This document shows, piece after piece, positions 24,921 through 33,825 of a DNA stretch of 60,162 bases (its first letter is position 1; each line of letters starts with the position of its first letter). A program made the position numbers and the translations under genes. Origin of the DNA: Spartobacteria bacterium (lineage in GTDB: Bacteria; Verrucomicrobiota; Verrucomicrobiia; Chthoniobacterales; UBA10450); contig PNAA01000026.1 of the NCBI GenBank assembly GCA_003169975.1, forward strand, positions 1 to 60,162, in the 5' to 3' direction. The notes beneath the pieces are model-generated. The model was not told the DNA's origin, searched no databases, and saw only the letters and a program-made list of their open reading frames with translations.

Positions 24921-26438
24921 TTAGAGCGTCGCCACGGTGCGGATAAACTCTCGATAATCCGCGGCCTCGCCGACTGCTTTGTTCAGTGCGGCGAGTCGCG
25001 GATTGTCATTGGGATGCGGCAGGGGCACGCGTTGTGGAGTCGCCCCAGCGGCAAAGACAATCTCATCCCATTGGATCGATTTGATCTGCGCGTTAAATCG
25101 GGCCACCGACCGACCGCGAAAGAAAGCGCGCGTGTCGGCCGGGGGAGCGAAGATGGCGCGCTTGATTTCTTCTTCGCTGACGAACTGCCGCATCGCTCCC
25201 TGCCGGACCAACTCATAGTGGAGGCCCGCGTCCGGAACGATGTTATGATATTCGAGATCGATCGATTGCAGCCACGGATCGGTCCAGGATAACTCTTCTT
25301 CCCTGAGCAACGCTTCCAGCAACTCTTTTTTTGCTACCCAGTCGACACGGTCCCGGCAGAGCCGGACGTCCCTTTCGAGGTCGTTTAACACGGCTTCCCA
25401 TTCCCGGAGCAGCCATTCCACTTCCGCATCAGGGTCCCGCGCCGACTTCCTGGCCGCGGCCAAATAGATGCGTTGCACATCGATTGCTGAGATCTTGCGT
25501 CCATCCGTGAGCTCGATGATCCAGTCATAAGTCTGGTCGCGGCTGATCGACTTGGTCGCGTTGATCGGCTGCGCAATTTCGATCTGAGGCGCGATGCCGC
25601 GTTCGATCAGGTCGAGCACCAGCGCTGTGGTGCCGACCTTCAACGCCGTCGCCCACTCACTCATGTTCGCGTCGCCGAGAATGACGTGGAAACGCCGGTA
25701 TAGGCTGGAGTCCGCGTGCGGCTCATCGCGCGTGTTGACCAGCGGTCGCCGGTTCATCGTATCAATGCTCACCAGGGTGGCGAAAAAATCCGCGCGCTGC
25801 GAAATCTGGTAAATACCGGGCTGCCCCGCGGCGCTCTCCGCTTCGATTCCCATCTTGCCCGCTCCGGCGAAAATTTGCCGGGTCACGAGGAAGGGCAGCA
25901 CGCGGGCGACGATCCGATCCCACGGCACGTCGCGCCGCATCAGGTAATTGTCGTGGCAACCGTAGCTATGTCCCGAGAAATCCGTGTTGTTCTTGTAAAG
26001 GCGCACCGCTTGCTCGTTAGGCAACTTCAGGTTGCGGCGGCGCGCGCACTCCGCCAGGATGCGCTCCCCGGCCTTGTCCTGCGCCACCAGTTCGCGCAGG
26101 GTGGTGCATTCCGGGGTCGAGTATTCCGGATGGGCGTGATCGTTGTAGAAGCGCGCCCCATTGCTCAGCACCAGGTCGCTTTTGATTTCCTCAAAACTGA
26201 GCGGCCGTTTGCGATCGATCTCGAAATAGGCCGACTCATCCGTGTCCTGGAGGAGTTCCGCGGCCCGGAAACCGCGCGCGTCGCGATGCGGATCCTCCAG
26301 GTCGTAGTCCCATTTCATGTGCGCGCCGTGTTCCGTGTAACCGCGCACCAGCTCGATCGATTCCGCCACCACGTCGACCGATTCCGCTCCGTCCAGCGTG
26401 ATCCCGTATTCCGTTTCCAACCCAAAGACCCGTCTCAT
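24921..26438 (-). CDS. dop: Dop-like depupylase/deamidase of the Pup (UBact) pathway
   Basis: 505 aa, full length for the Dop/PafA glutamine-synthetase-like family. ATP/metal-site segments FGLETEYG, NGARFYNDHAHPEYSTPEC (93-111), LYKNNTDFSGHSYGCHDNYL (148-166) and NTRDEPHAD are intact. The WDYDLEDPHRDARGF stretch (43-57), the loop present in Dop but not in the ligase PafA, favours Dop. Dop deamidates Pup-Gln and removes Pup from proteins. No pup/ubact gene, pafA, or proteasome subunit is nearby. In Gram-negative phyla, including some Verrucomicrobia, the partner is the Pup relative UBact. The gene follows hypE on the same strand with a 54-bp gap. Confidence 0.88.
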   Translation of the reverse strand: MRRVFGLETEYGITLDGAESVDVVAESIELVRGYTEHGAHMKWDYDLEDPHRDARGFRAAELLQDTDESAYFEIDRKRPLSFEEIKSDLVLSNGARFYNDHAHPEYSTPECTTLRELVAQDKAGERILAECARRRNLKLPNEQAVRLYKNNTDFSGHSYGCHDNYLMRRDVPWDRIVARVLPFLVTRQIFAGAGKMGIEAESAAGQPGIYQISQRADFFATLVSIDTMNRRPLVNTRDEPHADSSLYRRFHVILGDANMSEWATALKVGTTALVLDLIERGIAPQIEIAQPINATKSISRDQTYDWIIELTDGRKISAIDVQRIYLAAARKSARDPDAEVEWLLREWEAVLNDLERDVRLCRDRVDWVAKKELLEALLREEELSWTDPWLQSIDLEYHNIVPDAGLHYELVRQGAMRQFVSEEEIKRAIFAPPADTRAFFRGRSVARFNAQIKSIQWDEIVFAAGATPQRVPLPHPNDNPRLAALNKAVGEAADYREFIRTVATL

Positions 26439-26455
26439 GACCGATTAACATACGC

Positions 26456-26473
26456 TGCTCTTTTCGGAGAGCA
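26456..26473. other. Hairpin between hypE and dop
   Basis: TGCTCT-TTTCGG-AGAGCA is a perfect 6-bp stem in the 54-bp gap. It lacks a downstream T-run on the minus strand, so it may be a processing or attenuation hairpin rather than a terminator. Confidence 0.3.
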
Positions 26474-26492
26474 CCGACCTTGCTGCGGATCT

Positions 26493-27593
26493 CTAGCAGA
26501 TGCGGGGCAACTGCTCGCCCGAAAGCATGTCCACCACCCGGGTGCCGCCCACGCGCGTCCTCATGACAACGAAGCCGGGATGATCGCTCACCACTTCGCC
26601 AATGACGGCGGCCTCCCCGCCTAACGAATGGTTGCGCATGGCCGCGAGCGCCGCCTCCGCATCATCCGGCGCCACGACCGCGATCAGCTTGCCTTCGTTC
26701 GCGACGTACAAGGGATCGAGCCCAAGAATTTCGCAGGCGCCTTTCACTTCCTCGCTGATCGGGACCGCCGCTTCCTGCAGGAGGATGCCGACGTTGGCCG
26801 ATTGCGCGATCTCGGTCATTACGCTGGTCACGCCGCCCCGGGTGGGGTCGCGCAGGACGTGGACATCGCTGCAAGCTTTCAGAATGTCCTGCACCAGCCC
26901 GTTGAGTGAGGCGGTGTCGCTCGCAATCTCGGTTTCAAATTCCAACCCTTCGCGCACCGACATGATAGCGATGCCGTGGACCGCGATCGGACCACTGATG
27001 ATGATCTTGTCGCCGGCCTGGGCGCGGGCGGGATGAATGTTCACGTCTTTCGGGACGACCCCGATGCCCGCCGTGTTGATGAAAATTTTGTCGGCGTTGC
27101 CCCGGTCGACCACCTTGGTGTCGCCAGTCACGAGCTGCACGCCGGCCTCGTCCGCCGCTGCGCGCATCGATTGCACGATCCGCCAGAAATCCTCCATCGG
27201 GAGTCCCTCCTCGAGGATGAAGCCGACGGAGAGGTAAAGCGGCCTGGCGCCGCACATGGACAGGTCGTTGACCGTGCCGTGCACCGCCATTTTGCCGATG
27301 TCGCCGCCCGGGAAAAAGATCGGGCTGACCACGTAGGAATCGGTGCTGAAGGCAAGACGTTCGTTGCCTAACGAAAAGATGGCGCCGTCGTGCATCGGCG
27401 CGAGCAGCTCATTCGTGAACTGCGGCAGGATGATCTTGGAAATCAGCCGGTGACTGAGTTCCCCGCCGCTGCCGTGGGCGAGCACGATCTCTTTGTAATC
27501 CGTAATCGGGATCGGACAGCTCGCCGTGAGCAGGTTCCCATCCGCGGCGGTCTGGTCAGAAGTGCTGACTGCCGGAGGTTCGTTAGGTGACAT
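26493..27593 (-). CDS. hypE: Hydrogenase maturation factor HypE
   Basis: 366 aa from ATG 27593 (MSPNEPP); a GTG three codons upstream is an alternative. AIR-synthase fold with HGSGGELSHRL, STDSYVVSPIFFPGGDIG, VTGDTKVVDRG and TRGGVTSVMTEIA. The C-terminus LPRIC carries the terminal cysteine that is carbamoylated and dehydrated to thiocyanate, the source of the CN ligands of [NiFe]-hydrogenase. All motifs look intact, yet its partners hypD and gmhA next door are wrecks and no hypF or hypC is in the window. Start codons overlap a 9-bp inverted pair of the GCCTAACGA-type motif. Confidence 0.93.
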   Translation of the reverse strand: MSPNEPPAVSTSDQTAADGNLLTASCPIPITDYKEIVLAHGSGGELSHRLISKIILPQFTNELLAPMHDGAIFSLGNERLAFSTDSYVVSPIFFPGGDIGKMAVHGTVNDLSMCGARPLYLSVGFILEEGLPMEDFWRIVQSMRAAADEAGVQLVTGDTKVVDRGNADKIFINTAGIGVVPKDVNIHPARAQAGDKIIISGPIAVHGIAIMSVREGLEFETEIASDTASLNGLVQDILKACSDVHVLRDPTRGGVTSVMTEIAQSANVGILLQEAAVPISEEVKGACEILGLDPLYVANEGKLIAVVAPDDAEAALAAMRNHSLGGEAAVIGEVVSDHPGFVVMRTRVGGTRVVDMLSGEQLPRIC

Positions 27594-28040
27594 CCTCTGC
27601 ACCTAACGCGATGTGCACCAGATCCCAAATGATATGCACGGCAGTCGCATGCGCTTCCTGGATGCGATGAATGCTGAAGGAAGGCACAATGTAACAATAA
27701 TCCGCCACCTCGGGAAAGCGTCCGCCGTCTTTGCCGGAAAAGGCGATGCTGAGCATTTTTTTGGAGCGCGCTTCCTCGAGCCCGTAAATCAGGTTGGGCG
27801 ATTTGCCGCTGCTGCTGAAAACCATCGCGACATCGTTAGCCGTGGCCTGCAGCCGGAGTTGGTTGCGTAGACCCGGGTAGAATCGAGGTCGTTGCTGATC
27901 GCGGTCATGGTCGCGATATCGGTCATGAGCGGGACGGCGGGGAAAGCGATCCGCTTCTCGCTCTCGGCGCATTTACGCAGGACTTTTTCGCGGAACGGCT
28001 CCGTCATCCGGTCCGTCGCCGTCTCGATCGTCACGCTCAT
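27583..28040 (-). pseudogene. gmhA / SIS-domain phosphosugar isomerase remnant between hypD and hypE
   Basis: From ATG 28040 the frame reads REKVLRKCAESEKRIAFPAVPLMTDIATMTAISNDLD. The nucleotide/sugar-binding GNGGSAAD segment and about 40 residues are absent between the first helix and PAVPL. Near 27840-27860 the frame shifts, and family sequence resumes as QATANDVAMVFSSSGKSPN to FSGKDGGRFPEVADYCYIVPSFSIHRIQEAHATAVHI, ending at 27583. The 458-nt length confirms a net frameshift. Genes of this type sit between hypD and hypE in some hydrogenase clusters. Two independent lesions mark it as dead. Confidence 0.85.
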
Positions 28041-28956
<916 letters not shown>

Positions 28957-28960
<4 letters not shown>

Positions 28961-29283
28961 GCTATTCCGTGCAGGATTCGATTCGCGCGAAGGAATTCCA
29001 GAAGCTCGACCGCTCCGGGCAATGGCCGACGCTCGGTTAAAAAGACTTCAAAGAGCTCGGCGTGACGTCGCCCGAGCGATTGCACTTCCTTCGGTGTGAG
29101 TGAACTGCCCGCATCCGTCGCCAGCTCGCGCGTGAAGACTTCGCGAGCCATGCCGATGCGACGATGAATCTGCCACGCTTCGATCGTCACCCCGAGTTCG
29201 GCAAATGCAGACTGCCAGGCGAGCACGTGAGCGTAGACCGTGTCAACCAGGGTGCCATCGAGATCGAAGATCAACGCTCGCAT
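28957..29283 (-). pseudogene. HAD-superfamily hydrolase, truncated by fusion to the hypD remnant
   Basis: From ATG 29283 the N-terminus is classic HAD: MRALIFDLDGTLVDTVYAH with the nucleophile Asp, then a helical cap, then [19 protein letters not shown] (motif II Ser/Thr). Immediately after ATS the sequence enters hypD DNA in a different frame and stops at 28897 after nonsense. Motifs III and IV (Lys and DD) are absent. A deletion that removed the 3' half of this gene and the 5' third of hypD explains both ends. Confidence 0.85.
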
Positions 29284-29311
29284 CTAAGCAATCCGGCCTC
29301 GCCTCATTTCG

Positions 29312-30406
29312 TTAGGCCAGAAATTCATCGAGCGCTGCGCCGAGCCGCTCGAGGCCGCTGCGGAGATTTGCGGTCTCGCCGCCAATCCCGAGTCGGAAAT
29401 GTCGGGGCGACTCAAAGAACGCACCGGGCACGACCGAGGTTTCGTATTTCTCGCGCAGCAGCTTGAAGAACGTTTCCGGTTCACCACGCGGCAGGCGCGG
29501 AAATACGACCGTGCCCGCGGGCGGACGAAAGCATTCCAGGTCGGTGCGCGAATCGAGAAACGAATCAAGCAACGCGCGGTTCGGCGTGAGCAGAGTATGG
29601 GTGCGGGCGCGAAACCGCGCGAGCTGATCGAACGCCACCACCGACATGCGTTCGGCCGGGTGGGCGGCGGTGGCGGCGAAAAGATCGTTCAGCAACCACA
29701 TCTGGCGCGCCAGCTCCGGGGCGGCCAGGATCCAGCCGCAGCGCAGTCCGCTCAGGCCATAGGCTTTCGTCAGGCTGCTGGTCACGATGAAGTTTTCTCC
29801 TAACGAGAATGCCGACGGGGGTGCGGCATCGAACAACATCTCGAGATAAACTTCATCGACCAGCACACGCGCGCCCACCCGCCGCGCGATCTCGCCGATT
29901 GCCCGCAATGTATCCCCCGAAATCAGTGCGCCGCTTGGATTGTGCAGGTTGGTCAGCACCACGAGGCGCGTCGCGGGCGTGATCGCCTCTTCCATTTCCG
30001 GGAGCGCGAGATCGAAGTTATTTTCGAAGGTGCGCGCGATCCGTTTCACCCGCGCGCCGAGGTAGTGCACGACATCGAGCAAGAGCCCATAGGTTGGTTG
30101 TTCGATTACGACCTCGTCGCCCGGCGCGAGGAGCGCGGCCATTGCCAAATGATTCGCCATCGACGTCCCTTCGGCCGTCACGATGCACTCCACCGGCGCG
30201 CCGGTGTGCCGCGCGATCCGCTCCAGCAACGGTCCGTAGCCGTAACCACCGCCGGTGATCTCCAGCTCCTCCAGCCGCAACGGAAATTCCGAGAGCAGCA
30301 CGCTCGTTAGGCCGCTGGTTGCGAGATTGAAGCGCGCGCTGGAGCAGGTCTTCGCCCATTCCATGTAGCGCGAGCGTTTTGACTCGTGGGGAGGCGTGAG
30401 GTTCAC
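29312..30406 (-). CDS. PLP-dependent aminotransferase, class I/II
   Basis: 364 aa. Fold-type I signature: TAEGTSMANHLAMAALLAPGDEV near 78-98, NLHNPSG (153-159), DEVYLEM, and the PLP lysine K214 in SSLTKAYGLSGLRCGW. A C-terminal arginine region RLGIGGE is present. The small-domain N-terminus resembles aspartate/aromatic aminotransferases, but substrate cannot be told. It is in a minus-strand run behind the permease, which might supply its amino acid. The stop overlaps a TCGTTAGGC motif. Confidence 0.88.
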   Translation of the reverse strand: MNLTPPHESKRSRYMEWAKTCSSARFNLATSGLTSVLLSEFPLRLEELEITGGGYGYGPLLERIARHTGAPVECIVTAEGTSMANHLAMAALLAPGDEVVIEQPTYGLLLDVVHYLGARVKRIARTFENNFDLALPEMEEAITPATRLVVLTNLHNPSGALISGDTLRAIGEIARRVGARVLVDEVYLEMLFDAAPPSAFSLGENFIVTSSLTKAYGLSGLRCGWILAAPELARQMWLLNDLFAATAAHPAERMSVVAFDQLARFRARTHTLLTPNRALLDSFLDSRTDLECFRPPAGTVVFPRLPRGEPETFFKLLREKYETSVVPGAFFESPRHFRLGIGGETANLRSGLERLGAALDEFLA

Positions 30407-30442
30407 AGTTGGCAGTTGATCATCGAGGCGTCAGCCCAAACT

Positions 30443-30490
30443 GGACATGCGGAAGCATGTCCCTCCGGAGGGACGCGCTTCCGCGCGTCC
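30443..30490. repeat. REP-like double hairpin (48 bp)
   Basis: Two 8-bp hairpins, GGACATGC-GGAA-GCATGTCC and GGACGCGC-TTCC-GCGCGTCC, are joined by CTCCGGAG. The halves are inverted copies differing only at AT versus CG, so the whole is one long quasi-palindrome. It lies in the 120-bp gap between the aminotransferase and permease genes. The form is that of BIME/REP elements, which are spread by RAYT transposases. Confidence 0.7.
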
Positions 30491-30526
30491 AGATTCTTGC
30501 TCGGCCGGTGCGTGTTCATCCGTGGC

Positions 30527-31900
30527 TCAATCGACTGACTTATCTCCGCGCCGCCACAAAAAATAAATCGGCAATCCCGCGAGCGCGATGCCGAGCCCAA
30601 TGCAGGCGCGCTTCGGATCGTGGGCGAACGTGCTGATCACAATCATCCATTGCGCCGCGATGAAGAGCAGCGTCGTCCAGGGATGTCCCGGCACGCGATA
30701 ACTGGCCGGCGCCGGCGCCCGCCGCCGCAGGACGAAAAGACAGACCGCCGTCAGGCCAAAGAAAATGCAATCCATCGCGATGACGTAATTCACCACCTGC
30801 GCGTACGTCCCGGCGAGCGCGATCACGATCGCCCAGCCGCCTTGCAACATGATCGCCACCATCGGCACCCGCGTATGCGGATGCACCCGCGCCACCCCGC
30901 GGAAAAAGACGCCGTCCTGCGCCATCGCGAAATAAACCCGCGGTGCCGTCAGCATCGATTGCGCGAGGAATCCGAAAGCCGAGATGGCGATTCCGGCGGC
31001 GATCAACTGCCCACCGCGCGCGCCTAACAAACCGCGCATGACGGAGGAGGCGGGAGTGCTGGTGGCGGCGAGGCCGCTGGCGCCCAGCTCCCGCAGGTAA
31101 ACAAAATTCACCGAGAGATAGACCGCGATCACGCCCAGCACCCCGAGAATGAGGCCGCGCGGCAATGTTTTGCCCGCATCGCGCACTTCGCCGCCGAGAA
31201 AGCTCGACGTTTGCCAGCCGCCGTAGGCGAACACAACCGGCGTCATCGCCGCGCCGAACGCGATCGCCAGATTTACCGAAGCCGGCTGATCCAGCGCCGG
31301 GCGCCACGCGATCGCCGACGTGCCGCCACGCCAGAAACTGATCGCTTCGAGCAGCGCAATCGCCCCGATCGCCGTCAGCGTGAAGGTCGCTTGCAGCCGG
31401 CTGCCCGCGCGCACCCCGAGACAGTTGATCGCCGTGAGCAACGCCAGCGCCGCCGCGGCGACGAACGCATCGGGCAACGGCCACTGCGTCAGCTCGAGGA
31501 AATAGCGCGCAAAAGTTACCGCGACCGCCGCCATCCCGCCGGTCTGGATGACGAGCAACAAGACCCAGCCGTAAAGGAAAGCCACCGCCGGATGCAGCGC
31601 CTCGCGCAGATAAGCGTACTGCCCGCCCACCACCGGCAGGCGCGCGGCCAGCTCCGCATAAATAAATCCGCCGGCCAGCGCGATCAGGCCGCCCGCGATC
31701 CACGCCCCGAGAATGAGCGGCGCGGTGTGGACCCGCTGCGCGACGAGATAGGGATTGATGAAAATGCCCGCACCGATGATCCCGCCCATCACCGCCATCG
31801 TCGTGCCGAATAGGCCGAGCTGGCGGGCAAGGGGAGAAGGATGAAGGCGGAAGGATGAAGGATGAAGATCTACCCCGCCGTCGCCTTTTTCATCCTTCAT
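30527..31900 (-). CDS. APC-superfamily amino acid permease
   Basis: 457 aa, about 12 transmembrane helices. Helix 1 has the substrate-binding GIIGAGIFINP motif, and the PVVGGQYAYLREALHP segment is typical of the APA/LAT families (YfnA, cationic amino acid carriers). The start ATG at 31898-31900 lies inside a CATCCTTCAT repeat, and the first 22 residues (HPSSFRLHPS) come from that repeat; no better in-frame start is present before helix 1. It follows the phosphatase by 6 bp, so probably cotranscribed. Confidence 0.88.
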   Translation of the reverse strand: MKDEKGDGGVDLHPSSFRLHPSPLARQLGLFGTTMAVMGGIIGAGIFINPYLVAQRVHTAPLILGAWIAGGLIALAGGFIYAELAARLPVVGGQYAYLREALHPAVAFLYGWVLLLVIQTGGMAAVAVTFARYFLELTQWPLPDAFVAAAALALLTAINCLGVRAGSRLQATFTLTAIGAIALLEAISFWRGGTSAIAWRPALDQPASVNLAIAFGAAMTPVVFAYGGWQTSSFLGGEVRDAGKTLPRGLILGVLGVIAVYLSVNFVYLRELGASGLAATSTPASSVMRGLLGARGGQLIAAGIAISAFGFLAQSMLTAPRVYFAMAQDGVFFRGVARVHPHTRVPMVAIMLQGGWAIVIALAGTYAQVVNYVIAMDCIFFGLTAVCLFVLRRRAPAPASYRVPGHPWTTLLFIAAQWMIVISTFAHDPKRACIGLGIALAGLPIYFLWRRGDKSVD

Positions 31901-31903
31901 CCC
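31837..31903. repeat. GGATGAA/TTCATCC repeat with perfect 14-bp inverted copy
   Basis: GGATGAAGGATGAA at 31853-31866 is exactly inverted as TTCATCCTTCATCC at 31889-31902, with a further direct copy near 31837. It spans the start of the permease gene. Confidence 0.6.
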
Positions 31904-31906
31904 TCG

Positions 31907-32590
31907 TCATTTCCCCGTCTCATCCCACCATTTCGAAAGCCGCGCCGTCGGCACCGAGGGGATCGAGTACTCCGTCGCGGAATAGTGCGAGGTCGAATTA
32001 AAAAGAGTGAGCCGCGCGTGCGCCGCATCCTTGAAATCGACGATGTTCAGCGCCGCGGGGCTTTGATCGAGATTGTCGCGATAACGCCGCGGATCGAACC
32101 CGAGGAGCGAACTGAGGAGCAACCGGATCGTCGCCTTGTGCGAAACGATGATCAGGCACTCTCCGCGATGTGCCCTAACGATCTCCACCAGCACCGGCAG
32201 GGCGCGCGCCGTCACCGCCAGGCCGCTCTCGCCGCCGGCCGGCGCGAAGGTATAGGGGTCCTCCTCCCAGGCCGCGGCTTCCTCGGGATACTTCTGCTCC
32301 ACTTCGCGCCGCGTCATTTGCTCCCAGCGGCCGTGCGAGATCTCGCGCAGGCCGTCGCGCCTCACGACCTCGAGCCCGTGCGGCTGGGCGATGATGCTGG
32401 CCGTCTCCACCGTCCGTCCCAACGGGGAGGCATAGACCGCCGTGATCTTTTCGGCGCTCAACCTTGCCGCCAGCCGCCGCGCCTGCTCGCGGCCTTCGTC
32501 GGAGAGTTCCACATCGGTCGCTCCCGCGAAGCGATCCTCCGCGGTCAGGACGGTGGCGCCGTGGCGGATGAGAAAAATGCGAGTGCTCAT
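31907..32590 (-). CDS. Histidine phosphatase family protein (phosphoglycerate-mutase-like)
   Basis: 227 aa from ATG 32590. The catalytic RHG is R9-H10-G11 in IFLIRHGAT. R62-like SPLGRTVETA, the acid E in LREISHGRWE and the second His in LIIVSHKAT complete the active site. Members are small-molecule or cofactor phosphatases (CobC, PhoE types) or mutases, and no specific substrate is indicated. First gene of the minus-strand run. Confidence 0.9.
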   Translation of the reverse strand: MSTRIFLIRHGATVLTAEDRFAGATDVELSDEGREQARRLAARLSAEKITAVYASPLGRTVETASIIAQPHGLEVVRRDGLREISHGRWEQMTRREVEQKYPEEAAAWEEDPYTFAPAGGESGLAVTARALPVLVEIVRAHRGECLIIVSHKATIRLLLSSLLGFDPRRYRDNLDQSPAALNIVDFKDAAHARLTLFNSTSHYSATEYSIPSVPTARLSKWWDETGK

Positions 32591-32956
32591 GCCGGCTAGG
32601 GTAGCTGGAAGGCCGGGGCCGAGGCACGCAGTATTTTGCGGGCGATCGACCGCGAAGCGCCCATAAACCCGGCGCATTCATCTCCACTAGACTGCGTAAC
32701 GCTCGCTTCCGCCCACCGCCACGCCTGCCTGACGGCCCTTCGTCATCCACCACCGGGGCGCAGAAAAATAGGCTTCCCAGCATGGTGGGGAAATGGTTAT
32801 TCTGCGCTTCTCACCGCCCGCCCAATGCCTCCGCCGCTTCCGCCTTTCCCGCCGATATCAGGTGCAACCCCAAGAAATAGGCAGGAAAACTTCTGCTTAT
32901 TTCGATGCTAGACGACTCAGAGCACGCCCCGTGGAGATCACCGCCGAACAGCTAGC
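32591..32956. other. Non-coding or unrecognised stretch before the cassette
   Basis: About 370 bp with no convincing gene. An open frame from 32793 to 33014 (73 codons) runs through the attC-like site and has no family pattern, though VEITAEQLANLQRKL looks helical. It could be the degraded content of a preceding cassette. Confidence 0.3.
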
Positions 32957-33077
32957 GAATCTACAGCGGAAGCTGACGGCGAGCCGTCGTACTACCCAGC
33001 TTTCACATGATTGAAACCCTTCAACCCGCAGCCATGCACGCTACCGCTCGCCGCGGCTGAGCTTGCTTTCGTTAGGC
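32957..33077 (+). repeat. attC-like recombination site, left flank of cassette
   Basis: It ends with GCGGCTGAGCTTG, 4 bp, then TCGTTAGGC, the order L' then R' box of integron attC sites. Left-arm AAGCTGACGGC partly complements the L' arm, but the R'' box (ATCTACA) is degenerate. It shares CGAGCCG.CGTACTA.CCAGCTT and several other blocks with the site at 59928-60051. Confidence 0.55.
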
Positions 33078-33098
33078 GGCTACTGAGAAGAACTACCG

Positions 33099-33707
33099 AT
33101 GGAACGAGCACAACCTAAACATGACCGTGACGCAGCCGTTGCGTGTGCTGAAGCCTTTTTACGACTGGCAGAACCAATAGTCATTAGAATTGGCAAGGAT
33201 GTGCCAGAAAGCACGACACAGTCTCGTCCGTTTCTACCCAGCATGGGGGACGTGGCGGCGGCCGCGACAAATCTTGCCTTTGCCATTGAGCTGTATATCA
33301 AGGCGATCCTCATAGCGTCCGAGATCGACGCACCTACGGGCCGAGACGGTCATAACCTCGGCAGGCTACACGCGGCGATGCCTCAGCACTTTAAAAACGT
33401 GATCGAGAGATCGTATGAAGAGACACGGAAGAAAGATTGGAATGGCAGATACCCTTCCATAACCGTAGCCATGCGACCAGTACCGGCAAACCTACCGAAA
33501 TGGGATGACAATCGCAGCGAATCCTTGGATCTCGGAGCGCTCCTGAATCGCTCGTCGGATATCTTCACCGCTTGGAGGTATATCTACGAATTCAAGAATC
33601 CCGGCGAGGGCGGATGGCAATCCCACCGCTTTGAGTATGGCCTCCTCCTCTCTGCGTGCCGGACAATGCGAGACACCATTAAGTTGCTGCAAACAACTCA
33701 AGAATGA
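33099..33707 (+). CDS. HEPN-like protein carried in the cassette
   Basis: 202 aa. NLAFAIELYIKAILIASEI followed by GHNLGRLHAAMPQHFKNVIE matches the helix-pair pattern (F.xELxLKxLL ... GHxLxxL) of HEPN-superfamily proteins common in mobile DNA, toxins and abortive-infection genes. The canonical R-x4-6-H RNase motif is not obvious, so nuclease activity is uncertain. No toxin-antitoxin partner is present. Start at ATG 33099, 22 bp after the cassette boundary. Confidence 0.65.
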   Translation: MERAQPKHDRDAAVACAEAFLRLAEPIVIRIGKDVPESTTQSRPFLPSMGDVAAAATNLAFAIELYIKAILIASEIDAPTGRDGHNLGRLHAAMPQHFKNVIERSYEETRKKDWNGRYPSITVAMRPVPANLPKWDDNRSESLDLGALLNRSSDIFTAWRYIYEFKNPGEGGWQSHRFEYGLLLSACRTMRDTIKLLQTTQE

Positions 33708-33720
33708 ACTCACCAAGGCC

Positions 33721-33825
33721 GCCTAACCATACGACGACGCAGCTAGCAGCTCCGCTCGTCACGCCTCCTGCTTTGCTTCGCACGCAGGAGCCGTGCCGCG
33801 TTCCGCTGTAGCTGATCTTGTTCTC
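33721..33825 (+). repeat. attC-like site of the cassette, R' box lost
   Basis: R'' is GCCTAAC (33721-33727). The left arm GCAGCTAGCAGC pairs with right-arm GCTGTAGCTG, with one extra G on the left (the extrahelical base of attC). The centre is a perfect CTCCTGC...GCAGGAG stem. The right end GCTGATCTTGTTCTC matches the 60-kb site (GCTCATCTTGTTCTC), where GTTAGAC follows; here the box is replaced by a palindromic repeat. Confidence 0.6.

Larger units (their letters stand above)
33071..33825 (+). mobile_element. Solitary integron-type gene cassette
   Basis: The unit starts at GTTAGGC (33071-33077), carries one plus-strand gene with ATG 22 bp later, and ends in its own attC-like structure (33721-33825). 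Base composition and codon use (CTA, ATA, AGA, GCA) are visibly less GC-rich than the neighbours. It is the only plus-strand gene between 24.9 and 39.6 kb. No integrase is nearby, so this would be a CALIN-type cassette. Confidence 0.6.

Noticed and set aside
30540-31703. A 387-codon frame on the minus strand overlapping the permease
   Set aside because: Same strand but another frame of the permease; the permease frame has all APC motifs and membrane helices.
32793-33014. A 73-codon open frame before the cassette
   Set aside because: Its last third is the attC-like site itself and the rest has no family pattern; kept only as a possible decayed cassette gene.
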